From NCBI GenBank assembly GCA_031266025.1, contig JAISBV010000161.1:1-40828 (forward strand): DNA of 40,828 nt. The letters are read 5' to 3'. Every line of letters starts with the position of its first letter. Position 1 is the stretch's first letter. The notes below the pieces were generated by a model that had not been told where the DNA came from, searched no databases, and saw only the letters and a list, made by a program, of their open reading frames with translations. The DNA is from Eubacteriales Family XIII. Incertae Sedis bacterium. Lineage in GTDB: Bacteria > Bacillota > Clostridia > Peptostreptococcales > Anaerovoracaceae. Both the position numbers and the translations under genes were made by a program. Below are positions 9,096 to 18,117 of this stretch, piece by piece.

Positions 9096-9534
9096 TATCC
9101 GCGAAGCGACGCGCGCGGACGCCGAGGCGATAGCGGAGATCGAAATACAGTGTTTCTCTTCGCCTTGGAGCTTCAAGGACATACTTCGCGAAATAGAAGA
9201 AAACGAATTGGCCCGCTACATCGTGTGCGAAAAAGATTTGCGCGTCGTTTCATACGCGGGGCTTTGGGTCATATTGAACGAGGGGCATATCATGAACGTA
9301 GCCGTACATACCGATTTTCGCGGCCGGGGTATAGGCGCGGCGATGATCGAATCGCTTATCGAACGTGCGGGCCGCGAATCGGGCGTCACGGATTTCACAC
9401 TGGAAGTACGGGCGTCAAACGACGCGGCGATACGTCTGTACGAGAGAGCCGGTTTTCGAAAAAAAGGATTGCGCCCGTGCTATTATTCGGTTCCGGACGA
9501 GGACGCATACATCATGTGGTTGCATAATATATGA
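9085..9534 (+). CDS. rimI: Ribosomal-protein-alanine N-acetyltransferase-like GNAT
   Basis: GNAT fold with NVAVHTDFRGRGIGAAMIESL and LEVRASNDAAIRLYERAGF; between tsaE and tsaD. Confidence 0.9.
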   Translation: MRFDIREATRADAEAIAEIEIQCFSSPWSFKDILREIEENELARYIVCEKDLRVVSYAGLWVILNEGHIMNVAVHTDFRGRGIGAAMIESLIERAGRESGVTDFTLEVRASNDAAIRLYERAGFRKKGLRPCYYSVPDEDAYIMWLHNI

Positions 9535-10547
9535 AAGACAATCATTTTATCACGCTCGCCATAGAAACGAGCTGCGACGAAACGGCGGCGGCCGTACTCA
9601 GTGAAGGCAGAACCGCGCTTTCAAACGTAATTTCGTCGCAGATCGACATACATCGCGCGTTCGGAGGCGTCGTACCCGAGATCGCGTCCCGCAGTCATCT
9701 TGAACAGATCAACCGCGTAGTGGAATTGGCGCTCGCGGACGCGGATGCGGATTTCGGCGATGTGGATCTGATCGGCGTAACGCAGGGGCCGGGTCTCGTG
9801 GGCGCGCTCTTGATGGGTCTGGCGACGGCCAAAGCCTACGCGCTCGCGCTCGATAAGCCCATAGTGGGCGTACATCACATAAAGGCGCATATCTGCGCGG
9901 CCTATCTTGAACACGCGGAGCTTAAGCCGCCCTTCCTTGCTCTCGTGGTCTCGGGCGGTCATACAGACCTCGTACGCGTCGGCGGCTATGACGCGTATAC
10001 GGTGCTCGGGCGCACTCGGGACGACGCCGTAGGCGAGGCCTTCGACAAGGTGGCGCGCGCGCTCGGACTCCCCTATCCCGGCGGCCCCGCCATAGACGAC
10101 GCCGCAAAAGACGGCGACCCGTCCGCAGTAGCGTTCAAACGCGTGTTTCTCGAAAAGGACAGCTTGGATTTCAGCTTCAGCGGCGTCAAAACCGCCGTAC
10201 TCAACTATCTGAACACCCGGCGTCAGGCCGGCGAAGCTGTGAACGTCGCGGACGCGGCGGCAAGCTTTCAGCAATCCGTAGTGGATGTGATCGTCGCGAA
10301 GACCCTGCGCGCGGCCGAAATGCTCGGAGAAACAAAGGCAGTCATGGCCGGCGGCGTGGCGGCCAACAGCCTTTTGCGCCGGGCGCTCGGCGACGCCTGC
10401 CGCGAAAAAGGTCTTCGCCTGTACAGCCCGTCGCCGCTGCTCTGCACGGATAACGCGGCCATGGTCGGCGCCGCCGCCTATCTCAAATACAAAGAAAAAG
10501 GCGCCGACGGCCTTGACCTCGACGCCTTTCCGAACCTCGATCTGTAA
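9531..10547 (+). CDS. tsaD: tRNA N6-adenosine threonylcarbamoyltransferase
   Basis: AIETSCDETAAAV, HHIKAHICAAYLE, SGGHTDLV, GGVAANSLLR motifs. Confidence 0.97.
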   Translation: MKDNHFITLAIETSCDETAAAVLSEGRTALSNVISSQIDIHRAFGGVVPEIASRSHLEQINRVVELALADADADFGDVDLIGVTQGPGLVGALLMGLATAKAYALALDKPIVGVHHIKAHICAAYLEHAELKPPFLALVVSGGHTDLVRVGGYDAYTVLGRTRDDAVGEAFDKVARALGLPYPGGPAIDDAAKDGDPSAVAFKRVFLEKDSLDFSFSGVKTAVLNYLNTRRQAGEAVNVADAAASFQQSVVDVIVAKTLRAAEMLGETKAVMAGGVAANSLLRRALGDACREKGLRLYSPSPLLCTDNAAMVGAAAYLKYKEKGADGLDLDAFPNLDL

Positions 10548-10550
10548 CTT

Positions 10551-11666
10551 CTACTTCAGTAATTCGCTTATATTCTTATACTCCAGGCCGAAGGATTCCG
10601 CGACGCCTTCAAATGTACAATACCCCTTGTACGTGTTGACGCCGCTGCGCAGGTGCTCGTTCTCCGAGACGGCCGCCGAGAGCCCCTTGTTCGCTATCGA
10701 AAGCCCGAGCGTGAGCGTGGAGTTTGTCAGCGCTATGGTAGACGTACGCGCGACCGCGCCCGGCATATTTGCCACGCAGTAATGCACGACGCCGTCCACG
10801 ATGAACACCGGATCCATATGCGTGGTAGCCTTCGTCGTCTCAAAACATCCGCCCTGATCTACTGCTACATCCACAAGCACACTGCCTTTCTTCATAAGCG
10901 CAAGATCCGCCTTGGCGACGAGCTTGGGCGCCTTCTTGCCCGGAATGAGCACGGCGCCTACCACGACGTCAGCGTTCGCTATGGACTTCCCTATGTTTAC
11001 GGGCGTGCTGTACAGGGTTTGCACCCTGCTGCCGAAAAGCTCGTCTATATACGCGAGCCTTGCGATGCTGACGTCAAGAATGCTCACGTCCGCTCCGAGA
11101 CCGACCGCTATCTTGCAAGCCTCCGTTCCGACGGTGCCGCCGCCGATAATAGTCACGCGCCCCCTTTCGACGCCGGGTACGCCGGCGAGCAAAACGCCGC
11201 GGCCGCCGTATGTCTTCTGCAGATATTTGGCGCCCTCGGCCACGGCCATGCGGCCGGCGATCAGGCTCATAGGCGCGAGACACGGCAGACCGCCGTGCGC
11301 GTCGCTTATGGTCTCGTAAGCGACGCCGCAGACCTTAGCTCCGAGCAAAGCGTCCGTGAGCGCTTTGTCCGCGGCGAGATGCAGGTATGTATACAATATC
11401 AAGCCTTCGCGCAGATATTTATATTCGGACGCTATCGGCTCCTTGACCTTTACGAGCATTTCCGCCTCTGCCCAAACCTTGGCCGCGTCCGGGATGATTT
11501 CCGCGCCGGCCTCCGTATATTCCTTATCCTCAAAGCCCGAACCCTCGCCGGCGCCTTTTTCGACAAGCACCCTATGCCCGGCCGACCGATACGCGGCCGC
11601 GCAGCTCGGCGTCAAGCCAACCCTGTATTCGTGATTTTTGATTTCTTTTACAAGTCCTATGATCAT
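10551..11666 (-). CDS. ald: Alanine dehydrogenase
   Basis: MIIGLVKEIKNHEYRVGLTPSC, LFTYLHLA-like region, GVPGVERGRVTIIGGGTVGTEACKIA, VDVAVDQGGCFETTKATTH. Confidence 0.96.
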   Translation of the reverse strand: MIIGLVKEIKNHEYRVGLTPSCAAAYRSAGHRVLVEKGAGEGSGFEDKEYTEAGAEIIPDAAKVWAEAEMLVKVKEPIASEYKYLREGLILYTYLHLAADKALTDALLGAKVCGVAYETISDAHGGLPCLAPMSLIAGRMAVAEGAKYLQKTYGGRGVLLAGVPGVERGRVTIIGGGTVGTEACKIAVGLGADVSILDVSIARLAYIDELFGSRVQTLYSTPVNIGKSIANADVVVGAVLIPGKKAPKLVAKADLALMKKGSVLVDVAVDQGGCFETTKATTHMDPVFIVDGVVHYCVANMPGAVARTSTIALTNSTLTLGLSIANKGLSAAVSENEHLRSGVNTYKGYCTFEGVAESFGLEYKNISELLK

Positions 11667-11689
11667 TTTCCCCCTCCAAAATACATCTG

Positions 11690-12490
11690 CTAAAGATAGT
11701 TGAACGGCCGAAGGCCGCGTTTACTCTCATAAATCTCCGCAATATCGCCCACGGCGGTTCTCAGCTTTTCTGCAAAGTTCCGCACAAATATCCATTCCGT
11801 TTCGAAATGGCCGGCGTCTATCAAACATATCCCCTTCTCGGCGGCCAACAGGGCTTCGTGATGTCTCACATCGCCCGTGATGTAGAGCGAGCAGCCGTTC
11901 CGAGCAAAAGCTTCGATTTGATCGCCGCCACCGCCCGTGCAAAGTCCTACCTTCAATATGCGCGCGGAAGGGTCGCCGACGGCGGGCAGACGGCGATCTG
12001 TGCAAAGCCGCTTGCGCAGCAAGTCGCATACTTCAGCCAAGGTCATTTCACGCGTCAAATTCCCGATCTTGCCTATGATGTTATCGCCGGACGCGTCGTC
12101 GGGAGCGACGCGTCTGATCTTCTGTAACTCCAACAGCTCACACAGATAATCGTTGTTGCCTCCGTACGCGACGTCAAAGCTCGTGTGAGCCGCGTATACC
12201 GATATGCCGGCCCGAACGAGCTCTGTAATACGCGCGCCCACGACACTGCTCTCGTCGACGCTGTTCAGCTTGGGAATAAATATCAACGGATGGTGTGCAA
12301 GTATGAAATCGGCGCCGATAGAGCGCGCCTCGTCCGTGACCGCTTTCGTGACGTCGAGCGCCACAAGGATGCGCTTGATATCGGCGTTCCCCACGTTGAC
12401 CTGTATGCCGTTGTTGTCCCAATCCAAAGCCCGCTCCGGCGGCGCTATGCGTTCTATGTGCTGTATGAGCTTTGTGCGTTCAATAGGCAT
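11690..12490 (-). CDS. Nif3-like dinuclear metal center protein
   Basis: WDNNGIQVN, ADFILAHHPLIF, YAAHTSFDVAYGGNNDYL, TGDVRHHEAL, DAGHFETEWIF. Confidence 0.93.
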   Translation of the reverse strand: MPIERTKLIQHIERIAPPERALDWDNNGIQVNVGNADIKRILVALDVTKAVTDEARSIGADFILAHHPLIFIPKLNSVDESSVVGARITELVRAGISVYAAHTSFDVAYGGNNDYLCELLELQKIRRVAPDDASGDNIIGKIGNLTREMTLAEVCDLLRKRLCTDRRLPAVGDPSARILKVGLCTGGGGDQIEAFARNGCSLYITGDVRHHEALLAAEKGICLIDAGHFETEWIFVRNFAEKLRTAVGDIAEIYESKRGLRPFNYL

Positions 12491-13244
12491 ACGTATTCTC
12501 CGTTACGGTAGGCAGACCGTCATTTCCGCCGTCACTCTCAAGAGAGCCGAGCAAAGCGCGCAAATCCGCCGCACGTTTTTCGGAGCGCTTGAGTAATTGT
12601 TCTTTGCCGGCGCCCGCGTTCGTCAAACGCTCCGATACGGCGTCCGCCGCCTTTATTTTTCGCTCAAGCAACTCAGGAAGAAGCGGATCGCCCTTGCGAA
12701 TCAACAAGGGGCTGATCTCAGCCGACAGACCTTCCGTTTCCGGCGCGAACTCCGGCTGCAGTCCGCCGCCCGGCGAAGCGCATATTATTTCGCATATAAA
12801 GCGCCCTTCCGTCGCGAGCGTCTCTTCAAAGGTAACAAAACCCAATTCGGCCAATCGGATTCGCAGTTTGTCCGCAGCGTTTCTCGGCTGAAGTATATAG
12901 CGTCCGAATGAACGCGTCTTTTCGGGATCGGACGAAAGAATATCCGCGATGAGCAAACCCCCCATACCCGCTATGATCACGACGTCGGCTTCGCCGACGG
13001 CAAGCGGCGCGAGCCCTCCGCCGAGTCTGATATCCAATACCTCGCCGGGCAAGCGACGATCTATATTGGCGCGAGCCTTTTCGATAGGCCCGGGCCTTAT
13101 ATCGCTCAATATCAGCGTGCGGGTAACACCGCGCTCAAACAGCGCGATAGGCAGAAGCGCGTGATCCGTACCGATATCCGCGACGCGCTCTCCCTCGCCG
13201 ATCATAGAACATATCTTTTCCAATCTGTCCGAAAGCTTAACCAT
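12480..13244 (-). CDS. trmK: tRNA (adenine(22)-N(1))-methyltransferase
   Basis: LSDRLEKICSMIGEGERVADIGTDHALLPI, VVIIAGMGGLLIADIL; adjacent to nif3 and sigA. Confidence 0.92.
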   Translation of the reverse strand: MVKLSDRLEKICSMIGEGERVADIGTDHALLPIALFERGVTRTLILSDIRPGPIEKARANIDRRLPGEVLDIRLGGGLAPLAVGEADVVIIAGMGGLLIADILSSDPEKTRSFGRYILQPRNAADKLRIRLAELGFVTFEETLATEGRFICEIICASPGGGLQPEFAPETEGLSAEISPLLIRKGDPLLPELLERKIKAADAVSERLTNAGAGKEQLLKRSEKRAADLRALLGSLESDGGNDGLPTVTENTYAY

Positions 13245-13276
13245 AATACATATATCGTCAACCGGTCGATGCGAAG

Positions 13277-14431
13277 CTACTCCAAGTAATCTTTTAATTT
13301 CTTGCTGCGGCTCGGATGACGCAGTTTACGAAGGGCTTTTGCCTCGATCTGCCTTATCCTCTCCCGCGTAACGTCAAAGCGTTTTCCCACCTCTTCCAAG
13401 GTTCTGGCTCTGCCGTCGTCAAGTCCGAAACGCAGTATCAATACCTTCTGCTCGCGCTCCGTCAATGTATCGAGCACCTCTATAAGCTGCTCTTTCAGCA
13501 TAGAAAACGCCGCCGCGTCGGCCGGCGCCTGCACTTCTTCATCAGGTATAAAATCCCCGAGATGACTGTCCTCCTCCTCGCCTATGGGCGTTTCGAGCGA
13601 AACGGGCTCCTGCGCGATCTTCAGTATTTCGCGCACTTTTTCCTCTGTGATGTCCATCTCAACCGCGATCTCCTCAGGCAAAGGTTCTCTTCCGTACTCC
13701 TGCAAGAGTTGCCGCGATATGCGTATAAGCTTGTTGATCGTTTCGACCATATGTACGGGGATGCGGATCGTGCGCGCCTGATCAGCGATGGAGCGGGTGA
13801 TCGCCTGCCTTATCCACCATGTGGCGTATGTGCTGAATTTGTAACCTTTGCGCCAGTCGAACTTATCCACGGCCTTGATCAATCCGAAGTTTCCTTCCTG
13901 AATAAGGTCAAGGAAGAGCATGCCGCGCCCCACATAGCGCTTCGCGATACTGACCACGAGTCTCAGATTTGCCTCGCAAAGCCGCTGCTTGGCGATACTG
14001 TCGCCGGTCTCCATACGCATAGCCAGATTAACTTCTTCATCGGCTGTAAGCAGAGGCACGGTGCCGATCTCCTTCAGGTACATCCTGACGGGATCGTCCA
14101 CCGCTATACCCTTTGGAAGCGTGGCTTCAAGATCGATTTCACTGCTTCCCGCGACGACTTCGGCGTCTATCTCGGCGTCTTCCTCTTCGTCTTCAAGCAC
14201 AAGAAGCTCATAAGACTCGGGTTCTTCTGCTTCAGCCAACAACTCCACCCCGGCGTTGAAAAGCTTGTCGTAGAAATCGTCTATCTGATCCTTGTCGATT
14301 TCCAACGTTTCAAGCTCATCCGATATCTCGGCGTACGTCACACTGCCCTTGTGCTTGGCGCGTTCCAAAAGATCCTGAATCGCTTCCAGTTTTTTTTCTT
14401 CGTTCTCATCATCATAACCCACAGCGATCAC
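13277..14431 (-). CDS. rpoD: RNA polymerase primary sigma factor (sigma-70/SigA)
   Basis: [62 protein letters not shown], region 4 [23 protein letters not shown]. Confidence 0.98.
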   Translation of the reverse strand: MIAVGYDDENEEKKLEAIQDLLERAKHKGSVTYAEISDELETLEIDKDQIDDFYDKLFNAGVELLAEAEEPESYELLVLEDEEEDAEIDAEVVAGSSEIDLEATLPKGIAVDDPVRMYLKEIGTVPLLTADEEVNLAMRMETGDSIAKQRLCEANLRLVVSIAKRYVGRGMLFLDLIQEGNFGLIKAVDKFDWRKGYKFSTYATWWIRQAITRSIADQARTIRIPVHMVETINKLIRISRQLLQEYGREPLPEEIAVEMDITEEKVREILKIAQEPVSLETPIGEEEDSHLGDFIPDEEVQAPADAAAFSMLKEQLIEVLDTLTEREQKVLILRFGLDDGRARTLEEVGKRFDVTRERIRQIEAKALRKLRHPSRSKKLKDYLE

Positions 14432-16173
14432 CTGCCTTTAACCTCTTTTATCTCTCTCTGAATATCGATCAATTCCCTTGTCAACGTTTCTATCCTTTCT
14501 TTATTCTCCTCATCATTCGCCACAGTCAGCATACGGATGATTTCATGTTCCCTGCCCGTAAGCGATAACAGTCGGATGGTCACAAGACATTCGGCAAACA
14601 CCTCTTCTTCTTTGTCCGCAAGCCGCACATTTTCGCGTATATCGGAGAGCAGGGCCATATCCGTTCGATCCAGAACATCCTCAAGCTTTCGCATATCCGC
14701 GTCCCCGTCGTCGTCGCAAACCGCTTTTACGGCGGAATATATGCGAAAAGCCGCAGGTGAAGAAAAAACCCTGTCATAAGGCTTAATTCTGTCCGCATAC
14801 GCGCCGCTTTGCAGCATAAGTCTCAGGAGATTTCGTTCGAGCATACTTACGCCGGAATCCTCTGCGGCGGACTCGGTTCGCAATGCGGGCGCAGGCGCCG
14901 TCCGCCTGTAGTCAACAGTGTTTTCGCCCCAAATTTCCCTGCGAAGCGCGCCTTCCGAAACATGCGTCTCATCCGCCACCTTCCTTATATGCACATCCGC
15001 CTCTACAGGGCTCAAATCCCTGAGTACGGACGCGGCAAGCGTCAAAAACGCGAGACTGCCCTCTGTTGTTGAAATGTCGCAGCGTTCTCGCGCGGCGGCC
15101 AATTTGTACTCCGTGAGCGACGGCGCGCGGTTCACCGACTCCAAAAATGCCTCCTTGCCGTAGGCCTTTACATATTCGTCAGGATCCTTCGCGCCCGATA
15201 TCCGCAAAACCTTGACGCGGCAGCCCGCGTCACGCAGTATATCCATGCCGCGTTCCGCAGCGGCCAATCCGGCCCGGTCGGAATCATAAGCAATAACCAC
15301 ATGCTCCGTATAGCGTTTCAGTACCGCCGCCTGCTCCGATGTGAGAGCCGTGCCGAGCGAAGCCGTTACATTGCGAACGCCGTGCCGATACAGCGAGATC
15401 ACATCCATATAGCCTTCGCACAGAATGACCCGGTTCTCTTTTGTAATTTCCTGCCTTGTCACATTCAGCGCGTAGAGGTTGTCCCTCTTTTTAAAAACGC
15501 GTGAATCGGACGAATTCAGGTATTTTGGCGAAGCGTCGTCAAGGACTCTGCCGCCGAAACCTATGATTTTGCCCCTCGCGTTTATAATCGGAAACATGAC
15601 GCGGTTCCGATACTTGTCATATATCTTGCCGTTAGACGAGGAAACGAGCCCCAATTCAAGCAGCAGCTTTTCTTCGAAGCCCTTGCCGAGAAGATATCCG
15701 CGAAGACTGTCCCATTCCCCGTCGGCATAACCCACGCCGAATTTCTTCAGCACATCGTCATTGATTCCGCGCCTTGCCATATACGCGAGAGCGGGGTTTT
15801 TCTTTGAACGAAAGGCCCTGTAAAAAAATGTGGCGGTTTCCCTGTTAATATCGTAATACACTGAACGTTTCGCTTCGGTATCGAAAACGCTTGATTTCCA
15901 TTCTATCCCATATTCTTCGGCGAGTTTCTCTGCGGCTTCGGGGAAGCTGAGATTCTGTATACGCTGCACGAAGCTCAGCACGTCGCCGGAAGCGCCGCAA
16001 CCGAAGCAGATGAATCGCTGCTTTTCCTCGGAAACAGTGAACGACGGTGTTTTCTCATTGTGGAACGGACAGAGTCCTTTGTAATTGACCCCCGCTTTTT
16101 TCAGAGTCACATGCCGGCCTATCACATCCACAATGTTGCATTTGCTTTTGATCTCGTCCGCGATATTGTTCAT
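14428..16173 (-). CDS. dnaG: DNA primase
   Basis: Zinc finger [50 protein letters not shown]; start placed at MNNIADEIK because the upstream MRNKNYL residues of the listed ORF lie at and inside the edge of a repeat. Confidence 0.94.
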   Translation of the reverse strand: MNNIADEIKSKCNIVDVIGRHVTLKKAGVNYKGLCPFHNEKTPSFTVSEEKQRFICFGCGASGDVLSFVQRIQNLSFPEAAEKLAEEYGIEWKSSVFDTEAKRSVYYDINRETATFFYRAFRSKKNPALAYMARRGINDDVLKKFGVGYADGEWDSLRGYLLGKGFEEKLLLELGLVSSSNGKIYDKYRNRVMFPIINARGKIIGFGGRVLDDASPKYLNSSDSRVFKKRDNLYALNVTRQEITKENRVILCEGYMDVISLYRHGVRNVTASLGTALTSEQAAVLKRYTEHVVIAYDSDRAGLAAAERGMDILRDAGCRVKVLRISGAKDPDEYVKAYGKEAFLESVNRAPSLTEYKLAAARERCDISTTEGSLAFLTLAASVLRDLSPVEADVHIRKVADETHVSEGALRREIWGENTVDYRRTAPAPALRTESAAEDSGVSMLERNLLRLMLQSGAYADRIKPYDRVFSSPAAFRIYSAVKAVCDDDGDADMRKLEDVLDRTDMALLSDIRENVRLADKEEEVFAECLVTIRLLSLTGREHEIIRMLTVANDEENKERIETLTRELIDIQREIKEVKGR

Positions 16174-16182
16174 TAAGTAGTT

Positions 16183-16331
16183 TTTATTACGCAAACGGGT
16201 TCAATACCCCTACGCTTGCTACGTTTCATTATTCATAATGTAGGGTATTGAACCCACTCCCAATAACTTCCTATCGTATCAAACTGCCCGGCTCTCTATG
16301 ACCCCGTAGTCTTGCTGCGGGGCAGTTTATT
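16183..16331 (-). repeat. Structured intergenic repeat family, copy A
   Basis: Reverse complement AATAAACTGCCCCGCAGCAAGACTACGGGGTCATAGAGAGCCGGGCAGTTTGATACGATAGGAAGTTATTGGGAGTGGGTTCAATACC...GGTATTGAACCCGTTTGCGTAATAAA nearly identical to copy B at 40443; 13-bp perfect arms 16197-16209/16243-16255. Confidence 0.9.
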
Positions 16332-16359
16332 GAAATTTTTGAACAGTAACCATAATATG

Positions 16360-17385
16360 TCACAACGCAAGTATCCCTTTTTTCCCGGCGAACACGACAT
16401 TGTAACGGTTTATCGCATAGCGTTCCGTCATGCTCGCTATATGATCCTTGACAACCTCGGCGAGACCGTATTCATCCGCAAGCCGCGTGTATTCCGCAGG
16501 CAGCTCTTGAGGATTTTCTATATAATAATCGTACAGCGAGAATATCAGATCACGAACCTTATCCAACTTTTCATTACCCTTAACCACGCTGTTATAGTAT
16601 ACATTCGCGAACATAAAATCTCGCAGTTTATTCATGAAGAATGCGCATATCTCGCCTTGACTGATGAAATTCTCACCGTCGCTGCTTGAAACCAAATCTT
16701 TTATAAGCGCGTTTATGCGCTCCGTCGTCGTTTCTCCGAGCGCGTCCACACAATCATCGGGCAGATCCTCGTTTGTTATAACGCCGCTTCTGAGCGCGTC
16801 GTCAATGTCATGGTTGATGTAGGCTATGCGGTCGCTGATCCGCACTATCTGACCTTCGAGCGTGAACGGCAGTTTGTTGCCTGTATGGTTCAGAATTCCG
16901 TCCCTGACCTCCTCCGTCAAGTTCATGCCCTGTCTCGTTTCACTGCATTCAAGCACGTCCGCGACGCGCAGACTCTGCACATTGTGTTTGAAGCCGTTCC
17001 CGTGTTTCTCGTTGAGAAATGTTTCGCCGTTGTGCCCGAACGGCGTATGCCCGAGATCGTGACCCATCGCTATCGCTTCGGCCAAGTCTTCATTAAGCCG
17101 CAGTGCGCGCGCAATACTCCTTGATATCTGCGCCACCTCAAGCGTGTGTGTCAGACGCGTCCTGTAATGGTCTCCCTCAGGCGCCAAGAAAACCTGCGTC
17201 TTGTGCATAAGCCGCCGCAAGGCCTTTGAATATATGATGCGGTCACGGTCGCGCTGAAAATCCGTGCGGAATTCGCACTTTTCCTCAGCCTGTTTTCTTC
17301 CTTTGGATTCCGCAGCCTTGGCCGCGCAGTCGGAAAGCATCTCGTATTCGCGCTTTTCCGAATCCTCTCTGTTCAACATCGTCAT
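16360..17385 (-). CDS. dgt: Deoxyguanosinetriphosphate triphosphohydrolase-like protein (HD domain)
   Basis: FRTDFQRDRDRIIYSKALRRLMHKTQVF, RTRLTHTLEVAQISRSIARAL, MGHDLGHTPFGHNGE. Confidence 0.95.
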   Translation of the reverse strand: MTMLNREDSEKREYEMLSDCAAKAAESKGRKQAEEKCEFRTDFQRDRDRIIYSKALRRLMHKTQVFLAPEGDHYRTRLTHTLEVAQISRSIARALRLNEDLAEAIAMGHDLGHTPFGHNGETFLNEKHGNGFKHNVQSLRVADVLECSETRQGMNLTEEVRDGILNHTGNKLPFTLEGQIVRISDRIAYINHDIDDALRSGVITNEDLPDDCVDALGETTTERINALIKDLVSSSDGENFISQGEICAFFMNKLRDFMFANVYYNSVVKGNEKLDKVRDLIFSLYDYYIENPQELPAEYTRLADEYGLAEVVKDHIASMTERYAINRYNVVFAGKKGILAL

Positions 17386-17398
17386 ACCCTCAATAACG

Positions 17399-17827
17399 TC
17401 AAACGCCCGTATGGCCGAAGCCTTTTTCACCCCTCTCGGTATCGGGAAGCTCGGCAACCGGCTCCCATTCGACGCGTTCATAGCGAGAAACTATCATTTG
17501 CGCTATACGGTCGCCGTTATTTATGACGAAATCTTCGCCGCCCCAGTTTATTATGGGAACACTGATCTCGCCCCTGTAATCGCTGTCTATCGTGCCCGTA
17601 CCGTTCACAAGCCCTATGCCGTACTTGAGCGCCAATCCGCTCCGCGCCCGCACCTGCGCTTCATAGCCCTGCGGCAGCGCGATGGAAATCCCCGTAGGAA
17701 TGAGCGCCCTCTCGCCCGCGCGAATCGTCACCGAACCGGCTATATCCGCGCGCAAATCCATGCCGGCCGCGCCTGCGGTTTCATAAGAAGGAATTGATCC
17801 GCTTACTGTTTTCATCTTGATCAGCAT
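17399..17827 (-). CDS. dut: dUTP diphosphatase
   Basis: [63 protein letters not shown]. Confidence 0.96.
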   Translation of the reverse strand: MLIKMKTVSGSIPSYETAGAAGMDLRADIAGSVTIRAGERALIPTGISIALPQGYEAQVRARSGLALKYGIGLVNGTGTIDSDYRGEISVPIINWGGEDFVINNGDRIAQMIVSRYERVEWEPVAELPDTERGEKGFGHTGV

Positions 17828-17856
17828 ATCCCGGCTCACCTTATTTCAATTTTGGC

Positions 17857-18034
17857 TCCGTCCAACATGTGGCTTTGCCACATTCCTCCGCTCACTTTGT
17901 TCGCTTCGCTGTCCGTTTTGCCTGCCGAAGCGTAGCTTCGGGGCAAAAAGGCAACTTTGAGCGCGGAGCGCACTCAAATTGTTGAACGGACAGTCTGAGG
18001 GGCTAAGGGCTTTGCCCGCCGCCCCGCAGACTGT
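17857..18034. repeat. Hairpin-rich intergenic block (four consecutive stem-loops)
   Basis: ATGTGGCtttGCCACAT (17867-17883); TTTTGCC-tg-CCGAAGCgtaGCTTCGGGGCAAAA (17916-17948); TTTGAGcGCGgagCGCaCTCAAA (17956-17978); ACAGTCTGaGGGGC..GGGCtttGCCC..GCCCCgCAGACTGT (17990-18034). Confidence 0.7.
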
Positions 18035-18117
18035 AACCGCCGGGGGATTGCAACCCTACGTCGGCTGTGTAAAGAGGGAACCCCATGTCTACGAGGCAGG
18101 GGAATGTGCGGTGTCGT

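Noticed and set aside
10653-11693. 346-aa plus-strand ORF antisense to ald
   Set aside because: Shadow ORF of a confidently identified alanine dehydrogenase; no domain motifs.
13316-14461. 381-aa plus-strand ORF antisense to rpoD
   Set aside because: Complete overlap with an unmistakable primary sigma factor; translation is low-complexity and lacks recognisable domains. Long antisense ORFs are expected from GC-rich codon usage.
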